Source: JAJPKK01 sp963747835
Lineage (GTDB): Bacteria > Pseudomonadota > Alphaproteobacteria > Rhizobiales > Xanthobacteraceae
Assembly: GCA_963747835.1 (NCBI GenBank)
Contig: CAVVGO010000005.1
Coordinates: 1,116,001-1,180,000, forward strand
Direction: 5' to 3'
DNA: 64,000 nt
The notes under the pieces were generated by a model that was not told where the DNA came from, searched no databases, and saw only the letters and a list, made by a program, of their open reading frames with translations. The first letter of the stretch is position 1, and the number at the start of each line of letters is the position of its first letter. Positions 10,027 through 17,820 of the stretch are shown piece by piece. Position numbers and translations under genes: made by a program.

Positions 10027-10368
10027 TCATGCTGCTGCGCAGAGCTTTCGCAACATAATGCGGATCGAGGCGAGGCGAACGAACGCCAAGGCGTTTCGGG
10101 ATAGGTTTTCGAAGTCCTTTGCGAGCCTTCGACAGCGGCCAAGCCATGCAAACGTGCGTTCGACCACCCAGCGTCGCGGGAGGACTTTGAAGCCTTTCGC
10201 CTGATCGGAGCGCTTCACGATCTCGGTTGCAAGATGCGGCAAGGCTTTCCGCTGGGCTGCGCTGAACTGGGGCCCCTGATAGCCGCCATCAGCAAAGAGC
10301 TTGCGCAAAAACGGGTAAAGGCCGAACAAGCTCGACAGCACCAGCGCGCCGCCGTCGCGATCCTGGAT
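10027..10368 (-). pseudogene. IS5-family transposase, C-terminal remnant
   Basis: About 110 residues of the C-terminal half of a DDE transposase: VLSSLFGLYPFLRKLFADGGY, then EIVKRSDQAKGFKVLPRRW and the terminal VVERTFAWLGRCRRL that carries the catalytic glutamate. It is cut off at its N-terminal side exactly where the IS21 element starts (10368/10369), and the missing half is not found on the far side of that element at 12854. An insertion was therefore followed or accompanied by deletion. It is not functional. Confidence 0.85.
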
Positions 10369-10370
10369 TG

Positions 10371-11237
10371 TCAATCGGCGTCCAAATTTGACCCCCGATC
10401 GGCGTCCAATTTTGACCCCCTTGAGCGACGAGTCCGGGCGGTAGCGCTCGCGCCGTCGGAGCTGGTCGGGGTTGCGGAGACGGCGCGAGCGCGGGTGGCG
10501 GGATGATCGTCGCCACGGCTCTTGAAGCGCCAGCTGTCGTTTCCGGTTTCGATGATATCGCAGTGGTGGGTCAGGCGATCGAGCAGCGCGGTGGTCATCT
10601 TGGCGTCGGTGAAGACGCTCGGCCATTCGCCGAAGGCGAGATTGGTGGTGACGATGATCGAGGTGCGCTCGTAGAGCCGGCTGATGAGGTGGAACAGGAG
10701 TTGGCCACCGGCCTGGGCGAACGGCAGATAGCCGAGCTCGTCGAGAATGACGAAGTCCATGCGGGTCAGGTGATCGGCAATCCGACCCTGCCGGCCGCTG
10801 CGGGTCTCGCCCTCGAGCCGGTTGACGAGATCGACGACGTTGTAGAAGCGGCCGCGGGTGCCGGACCGAATGCAGCTACGGGCGACGGCGATCGCCAAGT
10901 GGGTTTTGCCGGTGCCGGTTCCGCCAATCAGCACGGCATTACGCTGCTGGGTTAGGAATCCACCGCCGGCGAGATCGCGAACCAGGGTCTCGTTGATCGG
11001 TGTGCCGTCGAACTGGAAGTCTTCAAGGTCTTTTGCGAGCGGCAGCTTGGCGATGGAGAGTTGGTATTTGATCGAGCGCACCTGCTTCTCGTTGATCTCG
11101 GCGGTGAGCAGGTCGCCGATGATGCGCTGGGGCTCATGCTGGCGTTTGACGGCGGTGGTCATGATCTCGTCGAAGGCAGCCTTCATGCCGTAGAGCTGAA
11201 GTTCGCCCATGAGGTCGAATATCTCGGATCGTTCCAT
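10371..11237 (-). CDS. istB: IS21-family helper ATPase IstB
   Basis: 288 residues from ATG 11237, which overlaps the istA stop (TGATG). This is an AAA+ ATPase of the DnaC/IstB type that assembles on target DNA and directs IstA: Walker A GGTGTGKTH, Walker B MDFVILDELGYLPF, sensor ITTNLAFGEWPSVF-type segment and the helical N terminus LYGMKAAFDEIMTTA. The C-terminal end reads into the left inverted repeat, with the stop codon formed inside it (10371-10373), so the last about 35 residues are encoded by terminal repeat DNA; this tail varies among relatives. Length is slightly longer than the usual 250 because of that tail. Confidence 0.93.
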   Translation of the reverse strand: MERSEIFDLMGELQLYGMKAAFDEIMTTAVKRQHEPQRIIGDLLTAEINEKQVRSIKYQLSIAKLPLAKDLEDFQFDGTPINETLVRDLAGGGFLTQQRNAVLIGGTGTGKTHLAIAVARSCIRSGTRGRFYNVVDLVNRLEGETRSGRQGRIADHLTRMDFVILDELGYLPFAQAGGQLLFHLISRLYERTSIIVTTNLAFGEWPSVFTDAKMTTALLDRLTHHCDIIETGNDSWRFKSRGDDHPATRARAVSATPTSSDGASATARTRRSRGSKLDADRGSNLDAD

Positions 11238-12736
11238 CAGTTGCTTCTCCTGAGGTTGTCGTAGCGGGCACAATCGGCAATCGGTGCGTGGCGCAGCGTC
11301 AGCGCAGCCGGCGTCATGATGGTGGCGGGTGGATCGGGATTGCGTTGGCGGGCCAGGATGTTCAGGACGACATCGGCGGAGTGGACGTCCTGGGCGATTG
11401 CCTCGGCACAGGCCGCCTCGACCGCCGGCAGCCCGTCGGTGATCACGGCGGTGAGGATGTCGACCATCTGCCGATTGCCATCGTCGACACCGGTGAGCTT
11501 GCGCCGGATGCGCTCCATCGCGGCCGGCAGCACCCAATCCTTGAATGGCGCGCCGTTGCGCAGGGCGCCGGGCTTGCGAGCCAGCACGGGGACGTAATGC
11601 CAGGGGTCGTAGATGGTGTCGCCGCGGCCGAACGCGCGGGGATGCTCGCCGACGATCCGGCCGTCCTGGCGGATCACGATGCGGTCCGCATAGGCATGGA
11701 CTTCGACCAGCCGCCCGACCGCGCTCGCTGCCACCGAGTACTTGATGTTATCGAAGCGCACCAGGCAGGTCTTGGAGACCGACGCCGGCACCGCGTGGAA
11801 GCCGTCGAACCGGCCCGCATAGGGCACGAGCTTCGGCCGCTCCGCTTCGAACACATCCCAGATCGTCTGCCCGGTCAGCTCCGGATGGTGATGCGCCTTG
11901 GCGTAGGCGATGCATTTATCGGTGAGCCAGGCGTTCATCTCGTCGTAGGTCTTGAAGCGCAGTCGCGGCGTGAAGAAGCGCTCGCGCACCAGCCCGACCT
12001 GATTCTCGACTTGGCCCTTCTCCCAGCCCGATGCCGGCGTGCAGGCTACCGGATCGACGAGATAATGGCTGCACATCTGCAGGAAGCGGCGATTGTAGAG
12101 GCGGTTCTTGCCGACGAAGACCGTCTCCACCGCGGTCTTCATGTTGTCGTAGATGCCGCGCCTGCAGGTCCCCTTGAACAGCGCGAACGCCCGGTCGTGA
12201 GCGTCGAACACCATCTCCTGCGTCTCGCGCGGATAGGCGCGCACGAACAGCATCCGGCTGTGGCAAAGCCGGACATGGGCGGCCTTCACAGTCACGGTCA
12301 CGCCGTTGAGGACGACGATCTCGTGGCTCCAGTCGAATTGGTAGGCCTCGCCCGGAGCGAAGCTCAGCGGCACGTAGGCCGCGGCCGTCGCTTGCCCGCG
12401 ATCCTTGGCCCATCGCCTGGCGTAGCGACGCAGCGCATCATAGCCGCCGTCGTACCCGCGCTCGCGGAACTCCTCGAAGATCCGGATCAGCGTCAACTGC
12501 TCGCGAGCGGGCTTGGCCGCATTGCTTTCCAGCAGTTCATCGACCGCAGCCGTCCATCGCCCCAGCTTCGGCCGCGGTTGGACGGTGCGCTCGTATTCGA
12601 ACGACGTCTCCCCGGATCGCAGCACCTTGCGGACCGTGTTCCGGGACACCCCGAGGTCCCGCGCAATCTCCCGGATCGTCTTGCCCTTGACGAAGTGCTC
12701 GCGCCGAATCCGCGCAACCGTCTCCACGACCAGCAT
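11237..12736 (-). CDS. istA: IS21-family transposase IstA
   Basis: 499-residue DDE transposase. The start at 12736 (MLVVETVARIRREHFVKGK) is chosen because it matches the family N terminus; an ATG at 12787 would add 17 residues encoded close to the inverted repeat. Visible parts are the HTH region IREIARDLGVSRNTVRKVLR, the catalytic core beginning YQFDWSHEIVVL (first Asp), IYDNMKTAVETVFVG (second Asp) and CTPASGWEKGQVENQVG (Glu), followed by the C-terminal basic domain. All three acidic residues are present, so the enzyme looks active. It is the first gene of the IS operon, with istB overlapping by one base. Confidence 0.93.
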   Translation of the reverse strand: MLVVETVARIRREHFVKGKTIREIARDLGVSRNTVRKVLRSGETSFEYERTVQPRPKLGRWTAAVDELLESNAAKPAREQLTLIRIFEEFRERGYDGGYDALRRYARRWAKDRGQATAAAYVPLSFAPGEAYQFDWSHEIVVLNGVTVTVKAAHVRLCHSRMLFVRAYPRETQEMVFDAHDRAFALFKGTCRRGIYDNMKTAVETVFVGKNRLYNRRFLQMCSHYLVDPVACTPASGWEKGQVENQVGLVRERFFTPRLRFKTYDEMNAWLTDKCIAYAKAHHHPELTGQTIWDVFEAERPKLVPYAGRFDGFHAVPASVSKTCLVRFDNIKYSVAASAVGRLVEVHAYADRIVIRQDGRIVGEHPRAFGRGDTIYDPWHYVPVLARKPGALRNGAPFKDWVLPAAMERIRRKLTGVDDGNRQMVDILTAVITDGLPAVEAACAEAIAQDVHSADVVLNILARQRNPDPPATIMTPAALTLRHAPIADCARYDNLRRSN

Positions 12737-12866
12737 CCCCCGACCACCCCGCTTCGAATCAAAGCGGGAAGCCTGCATCGGCCACACTTCAGGGGGTCAA
12801 TTTTGGACGCCGATCCCCCCGATTAGGGGGTCAAAATTGCACGCCGAATGACAGCTGAGGAATGAA

Positions 12867-13010
12867 ATGTGGAAGTCCAAGGACTTCAAATGCCTTGCGC
12901 GCTCGTCTGATTATGAAGTCGTCAAAATCAAAATGCAGTATGAACCTATTTTTAGTACGTACCCCGAAAACAAAGGTAAGGATTGGTATTGTGTTGAAAT
13001 GCCACGGTAG
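12867..13010 (+). CDS. Small protein of unknown function beside the IS21 element
   Basis: 47 residues, MWKSKDFKCLARSSDYEVVK to VEMPR, with natural-looking composition and the low GC of the island. GAGGA lies five bases before the ATG. The frame is also open upstream into the IS (QLRNE before the Met), so this could instead be the 3' end of a longer gene cut by the insertion. It reads rightward, unlike the phage-type genes to its right. I do not recognise it. Confidence 0.45.
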   Translation: MWKSKDFKCLARSSDYEVVKIKMQYEPIFSTYPENKGKDWYCVEMPR

Positions 13011-13113
13011 GATTTAGCCATCGTCATATCTCCCGGCCACTTGCGGGCGTGGCCGGAGCCTAAGCGGACGAAACCGCGCCCCGGCGTAGCTGCGATCGAC
13101 CGCGTCCTGGTGT

Positions 13114-13224
13114 TTACCTGAAGCGCTCCTTCAACTTTGCGTAGCCGACGCCGGCGCGGGTCGGTCGATCGGCGCGCGTGTCTTCGCGAGCCTGCTTGGC
13201 TGCAGCTCGTGCGCCCTCGGACAT
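13114..13224 (-). CDS. Small basic/alanine-rich protein, hypothetical
   Basis: 36 residues, MSEGARAAAKQAREDTRAD to YAKLKERFR, predicted helical with alternating charge. It lies downstream of the phage-type genes on the same strand. Codon pattern looks coding, but the length gives weak support. The ribosome binding site is poor. Confidence 0.3.
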   Translation of the reverse strand: MSEGARAAAKQAREDTRADRPTRAGVGYAKLKERFR

Positions 13225-13531
13225 TGCGATTGCTCGTCCGCCTCCTTGAGAGTGTCTGCCATGTCAAGGAACCTCTGGAAAGCGGCAAGCACTAGGCGTG
13301 ATGCCCCAACTATTCGCCGTCCCCATTAGAGAGGGTTTGGGCGCAAGTTCAGAGGGTGGCGCTAGCCGGAGGGGGTTGCGGCGGCAACGTCCCCAGAACC
13401 CCTTAAACGCGGTCCCGTCCCGACAGGAGACTCTGCAGGTGACATCGGGACGGGGGCCGGTCTTCCCCTCGCGTCAAGAAGCGAATCGCGAGGACCGGGG
13501 GCGCATGATGGCTTTCACACGTCCCAAGCAG
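13225..13531. other. Gene-free stretch with two adjacent GC-rich hairpins
   Basis: No gene is supported. Hairpin 1: CCCGTCCCGA (13414-13423) pairs with TCGGGACGGG (13445-13454) around a 21-nt loop. Hairpin 2: CCGGT (13457-13461) plus CCTCGCG (13467-13473) pair with CGCGAGG (13487-13493) plus ACCGG (13494-13498), with a five-base bulge. They sit just downstream of the leftward gene ending at 13532 and lack a T run, so they could be an mRNA 3' end structure or a structured non-coding RNA. Confidence 0.4.
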
Positions 13532-14176
13532 TTACCCGGGCGGCAAGACCGCATCGGGATCGGTAGCAAGCTGATTGACCGCAGCAACCCACGGAACCGC
13601 GAGATTATCGTCGGCATCCGGGTCGGCGCGCCAATTCCGATCGTCATCGGGTAGCAACAGACGGCTCGACAGAAAGGCGAGAATCGAGCCCAGGTCGGCG
13701 GCCGTTTGGCGTGCTACGTGGTAATCAGAAATTAAGCGCTGCAAAACCGGTTCAGCTCTGACCACATTTTGAATTTGCCGAGTCAAGTCGCGCTTCGCAT
13801 CCTCGACCTCAGCTTGGCAAGGAATCCGCTTCGCGCGCAGGGCGTCTCTGGCCTGCTCAGCCGCAATGAGTTCATCACGGCATCGAACGGCCGCCGTTTG
13901 CGCAGCCTCCACTGTCGATCGCGGTACCGTGGTCTTGCCCAATGCCTCGTTGACAAGATTGTCCACAGCATCTTTTTTGGATTCCTCGATCGCCGCTTCG
14001 GCCGCCTCCAGGGCGTCTCGTGCTCGACGTATGGCGAAACGAGCCGGTTCATCCGCGGCGACTACCGTCTTGAAGTCACGTTCTGCTGCCTGCACCCGGG
14101 CTATGGCATCCGCGAGTGCAATCCGTTCAGTGGATCTTTTGGGGGCGGCGGCGGCCAGTTTATATCGTGTTGCCAC
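13532..14176 (-). CDS. Coiled-coil phage-island protein, unknown function
   Basis: 214 residues. Residues about 20-145 are a nearly continuous charged helix rich in Ala, Glu, Arg and Lys (AIARVQAAERDFKTVVAADE, RRARDALEAAEAAIEESKKD), predicted coiled coil; the C terminus is acidic and Asp/Pro-rich (RADPDADDNLAVPW). No signal peptide or catalytic motif. It follows the 187-residue gene by 18 bases and the terminase gene beyond, so it belongs to the packaging-end transcription unit. In tailed phages proteins at this position can be scaffolds or minor structural proteins, but the sequence gives no decision. Confidence 0.65.
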   Translation of the reverse strand: MATRYKLAAAAPKRSTERIALADAIARVQAAERDFKTVVAADEPARFAIRRARDALEAAEAAIEESKKDAVDNLVNEALGKTTVPRSTVEAAQTAAVRCRDELIAAEQARDALRAKRIPCQAEVEDAKRDLTRQIQNVVRAEPVLQRLISDYHVARQTAADLGSILAFLSSRLLLPDDDRNWRADPDADDNLAVPWVAAVNQLATDPDAVLPPG

Positions 14177-14194
14177 GATGCCTCTCCAATGGTC

Positions 14195-14758
14195 TCAGAC
14201 GATTCCTACTTTCGCAGCGTTCGGAAAGCGGCGCGAAAAGCCTGCGAACGATCGGTCCAACCGGGACACTTCGTCGAGCGCCATGCGGCGTGAATCGCCA
14301 ATCATTTTGCCACCGCGTTCCGGCATTCCCCGGAACCGTTCTGGGCCGCCGATGTCGTCATCGCCGTTGACGTCGCCCCGCAGCATCCCGCACACCCTAG
14401 CGAGATCGCTGTCGGACAACTTGTCCTTGAGAAACTCTTCGACAGCCGATGCCGGATCGGCATCTTCAACCCCTTCGAACGATCCCGGCATCAACTGCTC
14501 CAACAATGCCATCGCTTGTCCTTTCTCATTCTTGTCCGCCATGTTTGCGATGAGTTGGCGCAGCTTTTTCAGCGCCTTGCCGTTCATGTCCGGATTTGGG
14601 CCTGTGTTGTCCATCGCGAGCCGCCTTTTCAAACTCGGGCCGAGAGAATCGAATGCGCCTTCTGGATTGCGCGGCGATGGAAATTTTCCCTTCGCTGCCC
14701 AATTCCTAAATCTCTGGACCTCGGATTCGCTGAACATGTAGGGAGGGTGGTCACTCAT
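14195..14758 (-). CDS. Phage-island protein downstream of the terminase, unknown function
   Basis: 187 residues starting MSDHPPYMFSESEVQRFRNW. A Met/Leu-rich helical middle (KALKKLRQLIANMADKNEKG, AMALLEQLMPGSFEGV) is followed by a glycine/aspartate-rich linker and a C-terminal motif DRSFAGFSRRFPNAAKVGIV. The short FxxRFPxAAxI tail is one I associate with proteins encoded next to terminases in alphaproteobacterial prophages, but I cannot name a function. It begins 20 bases after the terminase stop on the same strand with GGAAA before the start. Confidence 0.65.
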   Translation of the reverse strand: MSDHPPYMFSESEVQRFRNWAAKGKFPSPRNPEGAFDSLGPSLKRRLAMDNTGPNPDMNGKALKKLRQLIANMADKNEKGQAMALLEQLMPGSFEGVEDADPASAVEEFLKDKLSDSDLARVCGMLRGDVNGDDDIGGPERFRGMPERGGKMIGDSRRMALDEVSRLDRSFAGFSRRFPNAAKVGIV

Positions 14759-14778
14759 TATCGTTTTCCTTTCAGTTA

Positions 14779-16290
14779 CTATCGTTCATTTCCCGTGCTG
14801 AAGAACGCGCGCGGGTTTTGGAGTTGCGGCCACGACTGCGTTGGCGCTGCTGGAAGGGCCGCTTTGCGCAAAACCTCCTCGCTGACAACGAGTGGCTTTT
14901 TTGCTGTCAATGCGTTTGTCACTGCACCAGCAACCGCGTTCGCGAGATCATCATGCCCACCAGGGGCGTGATCGATACTGTCTTTTCCGCTGCGGGCGGT
15001 CCTTCGTTCCAACCCACAAAGTTGAGAAATGAGCCGTGGCAAGTCGAGCAGTTCGACGCGACCGGAATTCAGCAGCGGCAAGGATTCCAAATATAGATCA
15101 GACTTGGATTTTTCTGATTGATCATAGGTGATGCCGTGAACGCGGAAGCGCTCCCGCGGCCACTCGCCAGCATACCGATCACCATGCACCCGACGGCAGC
15201 CGTAGCTGTCCAACAGGTCGGCAAATTCCTCGACCACACCATCGGGACTGAATGGCGGTTTGCGCTCTCGCACGGCATCGAGGATCACTCGGCCGTCCTT
15301 TTCGGCGTGCGCGATCGCAAGAGTCATGCTGTCAGCGCTGCCGCCGCTCGGATCGGTGAAAGCGGCATAGCGCACGCCCGCGACCGGGGGCAGTTCATGG
15401 CGGCCCGATACGACCGCGCCTTCGACGACCTCATGCGAAATGAAGTTCTCGATATCGGAACGCCATTGGGCCAGCCATTCCGCCGATGCTGCGGCACGGT
15501 CCTCCTCCAAGGCCTTGTCGATGACAATTTGATCCAACGTCGGATTGAGTACGATCGATGGCGCCCGCACCACCAGCACATCATCAACATCCTGCCCGTA
15601 GTGCTGTTTCCATTTCTTGTAAAGCAGTCCTGACCGGCGATAGGGTGTAGAAATACCAACGAGCAAGGAACCAGGTAGCGTGGCCATGCCGGGCTTGATC
15701 GCCTGGTAGGTTTCCTCGTCGGGGGTCGCGCTCAATTCATCCCGCCAAAATGCAGCCTCATCGAAGATCGCGAGGAGTACCGTGCGACCACGCGTGCTGC
15801 GGAAGCTGTTGGTGGCGACCACGACGTCAACGCCGTTGGATAACTCAAAACCATTTGCAACGCGGCGACTGACCAGCTTGCCAAACATGGGAATGTCGTC
15901 GAAATAGCTTCGCGTATAGCCGAGCACGATTTTCGCTTGGTCGCGGTCGCATGCAAGGCACATGACAAGCGCCCGCTCGCCACGACGTAAACGATCCCGC
16001 TGATCGAACAGTGCGGCGGCATGAGCGGCGATCAGGGAGGCTACGCTATCTTTACCGGCACGCCGGCCAGCGATAACCCAAAGCTCCCGCACCTGCTGCG
16101 ATGGTGGTTCGCGTTCGGCGATGGTGCGGAAGAATGCGCGCTCGCCATCGGACATAGGCAAGCCGAACGCGGCCTTCAGTATGGTCCGCCACGGATGCCA
16201 TGATGGACCAGCAAACCACGGCTGGAAAAGATTCTTGTCGGCGAGCGTGTCGATGATCGTGATTGGCCGATGCGGCCGGTGGCGCTTCAT
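14779..16290 (-). CDS. Phage terminase large subunit
   Basis: 503-residue DNA-packaging motor, ATPase plus nuclease. The ATPase has the Walker A variant AGRRAGKDS (residues 74-82) and a Walker B with catalytic acid in LLAIFDEAAF. The nuclease domain has FTDPSGGSADSMTLAI (first Asp) and HAPGGHDDLANAVAGA (last Asp pair), the RNase-H-like metal sites. Length is normal and no residue appears missing. Its start overlaps the upstream 140-residue gene by four bases (ATGA), which suggests that gene is the small subunit. The terminase is the only certain virion-packaging gene on the island; portal and capsid genes, usually next, are not present. Confidence 0.9.
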   Translation of the reverse strand: MKRHRPHRPITIIDTLADKNLFQPWFAGPSWHPWRTILKAAFGLPMSDGERAFFRTIAEREPPSQQVRELWVIAGRRAGKDSVASLIAAHAAALFDQRDRLRRGERALVMCLACDRDQAKIVLGYTRSYFDDIPMFGKLVSRRVANGFELSNGVDVVVATNSFRSTRGRTVLLAIFDEAAFWRDELSATPDEETYQAIKPGMATLPGSLLVGISTPYRRSGLLYKKWKQHYGQDVDDVLVVRAPSIVLNPTLDQIVIDKALEEDRAAASAEWLAQWRSDIENFISHEVVEGAVVSGRHELPPVAGVRYAAFTDPSGGSADSMTLAIAHAEKDGRVILDAVRERKPPFSPDGVVEEFADLLDSYGCRRVHGDRYAGEWPRERFRVHGITYDQSEKSKSDLYLESLPLLNSGRVELLDLPRLISQLCGLERRTARSGKDSIDHAPGGHDDLANAVAGAVTNALTAKKPLVVSEEVLRKAALPAAPTQSWPQLQNPRAFFSTGNER

Positions 16291-16709
16291 AGCGACGCCT
16301 CACGCCCTAGATACTCGCGCAGGCTTGGTGTGACGTCGCGAGGGCGCCGTTGCAGACCGAGACTCTCCAAAAGTCTCCTCAGAGTGTTGGCGCAACGCTG
16401 ATAAACTTCCAACTGCTGAGGGGTCGCCTCGCCATCGTTTGCAGCGAATTTCGTTTCAAGGCATTCAAGCTGAGTGGTGAGAGTGACCGCACGACGGACA
16501 ATGGAACGCTCAGACTCGGATGTCTGATCCGCACCGCCCAGGTCGTTCAGATGCAGTTGGAGTAAGTCTCGGTAACGACGGTGCCACGCGCTTCGGCCGT
16601 CAATATCGATAAACAGGCGCCTACCGTTAGTGATCGCGCTACGGACCTTTGACGGCGGCAGCTCGAATGACTTTCGATCGCGGATCGATCCCTTCACCGC
16701 AGGTTTCAT
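16287..16709 (-). CDS. Probable terminase small subunit or terminase-associated protein
   Basis: 140 residues, basic N terminus (MKPAVKGSIRDRKSFELPPS), then SAWHRRYRDLLQLHLNDLGG, SESERSIVRRAVTLTTQLE and a C terminus RRLLESLGLQRRPRDVTPSL. This architecture, directly upstream of and overlapping a large terminase gene, is common in rhizobial prophages. Small terminases of this size bind DNA through an N-terminal helical domain and form rings. I assign it by position and general shape; there is no definitive motif. AT-rich DNA follows upstream. Confidence 0.6.
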   Translation of the reverse strand: MKPAVKGSIRDRKSFELPPSKVRSAITNGRRLFIDIDGRSAWHRRYRDLLQLHLNDLGGADQTSESERSIVRRAVTLTTQLECLETKFAANDGEATPQQLEVYQRCANTLRRLLESLGLQRRPRDVTPSLREYLGREASL

Positions 16710-16805
16710 ATTTTAAAATATATTATAGCATTGATTAAAACGCAATGGGTACGCTGAACACGTTGTGTCCATTGCGATATTCACATTCCACTCGATGATT
16801 ATAAA

Positions 16806-16931
16806 TCAGAACCGCTCTCGCTGCCGGTCATAGATAGTAGCGGAGCCATTGGGCAATCTTTTTTTCTTGCCGAGATCATATGTGCAAGCGAGTGTCATTC
16901 GACAAGTTGGCGATCGTGCCAGCGAAGCCAT
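16806..16931 (-). CDS. Small hypothetical protein with strong ribosome binding site
   Basis: 41 residues, MASLARSPTCRMTLACTYD to IYDRQRERF. AAAGGAGG lies just upstream of the ATG, one of the better sites on the island, and the gene follows the 238-residue gene by 20 bases on the same strand. The sequence is basic with two cysteines. No family recognised. Confidence 0.45.
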   Translation of the reverse strand: MASLARSPTCRMTLACTYDLGKKKRLPNGSATIYDRQRERF

Positions 16932-16951
16932 GATTGCCCTCCTCCTTTCAG

Positions 16952-17668
16952 CTAAAACTCAAACTCGAATTGTCGAAGCATATCAGCAACACCCGCTTTG
17001 ATTTCCTCGACTGCCTCTATGACAGGCGCTCCATCTGTGAATGTTATAGCTCCGGAGATGTACACCTTCACCTTCACGGGAGTTTGTCCCGGGATGGGAT
17101 GTGGCACCTCACGTTCGTGACCCAGGCATTTGGTAAGGTCTTTTTCGAGACTCGAATAAACATGATAGTCGGCGCGCCCTGCAGTGGAGACAAATTTTCG
17201 GTGTTTGTCCAAGTTGGAATAGTCACGGAGCCGTTTCGACCATTCGCATCCGTTGTACGGTTGAACCGCTTCAATCAAATCCTCATGAGCGGATGTAAGG
17301 AGGTCGATCCGGAAACGCTTTTTGTTTTTCACGAAACCATCTGAAGTGTCTTCAAGAGGGAACTGCGTATTATCTTGCTCCTCTTTGGTATCAAGCTTGG
17401 CGACTTCAAAAACAAGCCAATCCAGTGCGGTTCGAAGGTTGTAGCAGATTTCCCCGATGAGCACGGGGAAGCGCATATCGTAGAATGTTTCAGAGGGGAG
17501 GATGGGGTCTTTGACGCGATGCGGCGGCAGCAGATCAAACTTGATTCCGACGGCATCCGCCTGCTTCCTGAACATTATTACAATTCGTTTTTTAAAGTCA
17601 GTGAGGTGTTCCTCTGCCCGTCTTACTCTCTCAAAGCAACCGTCCAGAGGCTTACGTTGATAGGCCAT
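16952..17668 (-). CDS. Hypothetical protein of an accessory-genome family
   Basis: 238 residues, cytoplasmic, no signal or membrane segment. The N-terminal helix RVRRAEEHLTDFKKRIVIMF is followed by a region with DMRFPVLIGEICYNLRTALD and FVKNKKRFRIDLL, then NLDKHRKFVST. The pairing of an N-terminal helix, an 'R-ALDWLVFEVAKLD' segment and 'DKHR' is typical of a widespread uncharacterised bacterial family found on islands; I know no function for it. It lies between the rep-like gene and the terminase genes and is coded in AT-richer DNA than the backbone. Confidence 0.65.
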   Translation of the reverse strand: MAYQRKPLDGCFERVRRAEEHLTDFKKRIVIMFRKQADAVGIKFDLLPPHRVKDPILPSETFYDMRFPVLIGEICYNLRTALDWLVFEVAKLDTKEEQDNTQFPLEDTSDGFVKNKKRFRIDLLTSAHEDLIEAVQPYNGCEWSKRLRDYSNLDKHRKFVSTAGRADYHVYSSLEKDLTKCLGHEREVPHPIPGQTPVKVKVYISGAITFTDGAPVIEAVEEIKAGVADMLRQFEFEF

Positions 17669-17820
17669 GCTGATATCTCCCGAAACAAAGTTTTTGCCCA
17701 GACCTTAGTGATTAGATCGATTTTGGCCATGCTTTCATGAGGTCAGAAGTGCATCCCGGGTAATGATCGACCAAAGTACTTCGTAATTTCGGTGACGATC
17801 CAACACATCTTCCATGTCAA

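Larger units (their letters stand above)
10369..12853 (-). mobile_element. IS21-family insertion sequence, 2485 bp
   Basis: It carries istA and istB in the standard overlapping order and is bounded by 28-bp imperfect inverted repeats, 10369-10396 (beginning TGTCAATCGGCGTCC) and 12826-12853 (read inward, TGTCATTCGGCGTGC), three mismatches, with TG/CA tips typical of IS21. Further internal copies of the CGGCGTCCAA...TTTGACCCCC unit follow each end, the multiple transposase sites usual for this family. No 4-8 bp target duplication is seen (GGAT outside the left end, GCTG outside the right), in keeping with a later deletion or recombination beside it. Both genes look intact. Confidence 0.92.

Noticed and set aside
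10369..10626. N-terminal half of the IS5 transposase read through the IS21 end
   Set aside because: That part of the frame is antisense or out-of-frame IS21 sequence, not transposase.
11288..12826. Rightward 512-codon frame
   Set aside because: Complete overlap with istA on the other strand, and composition typical of antisense of a GC-rich gene.
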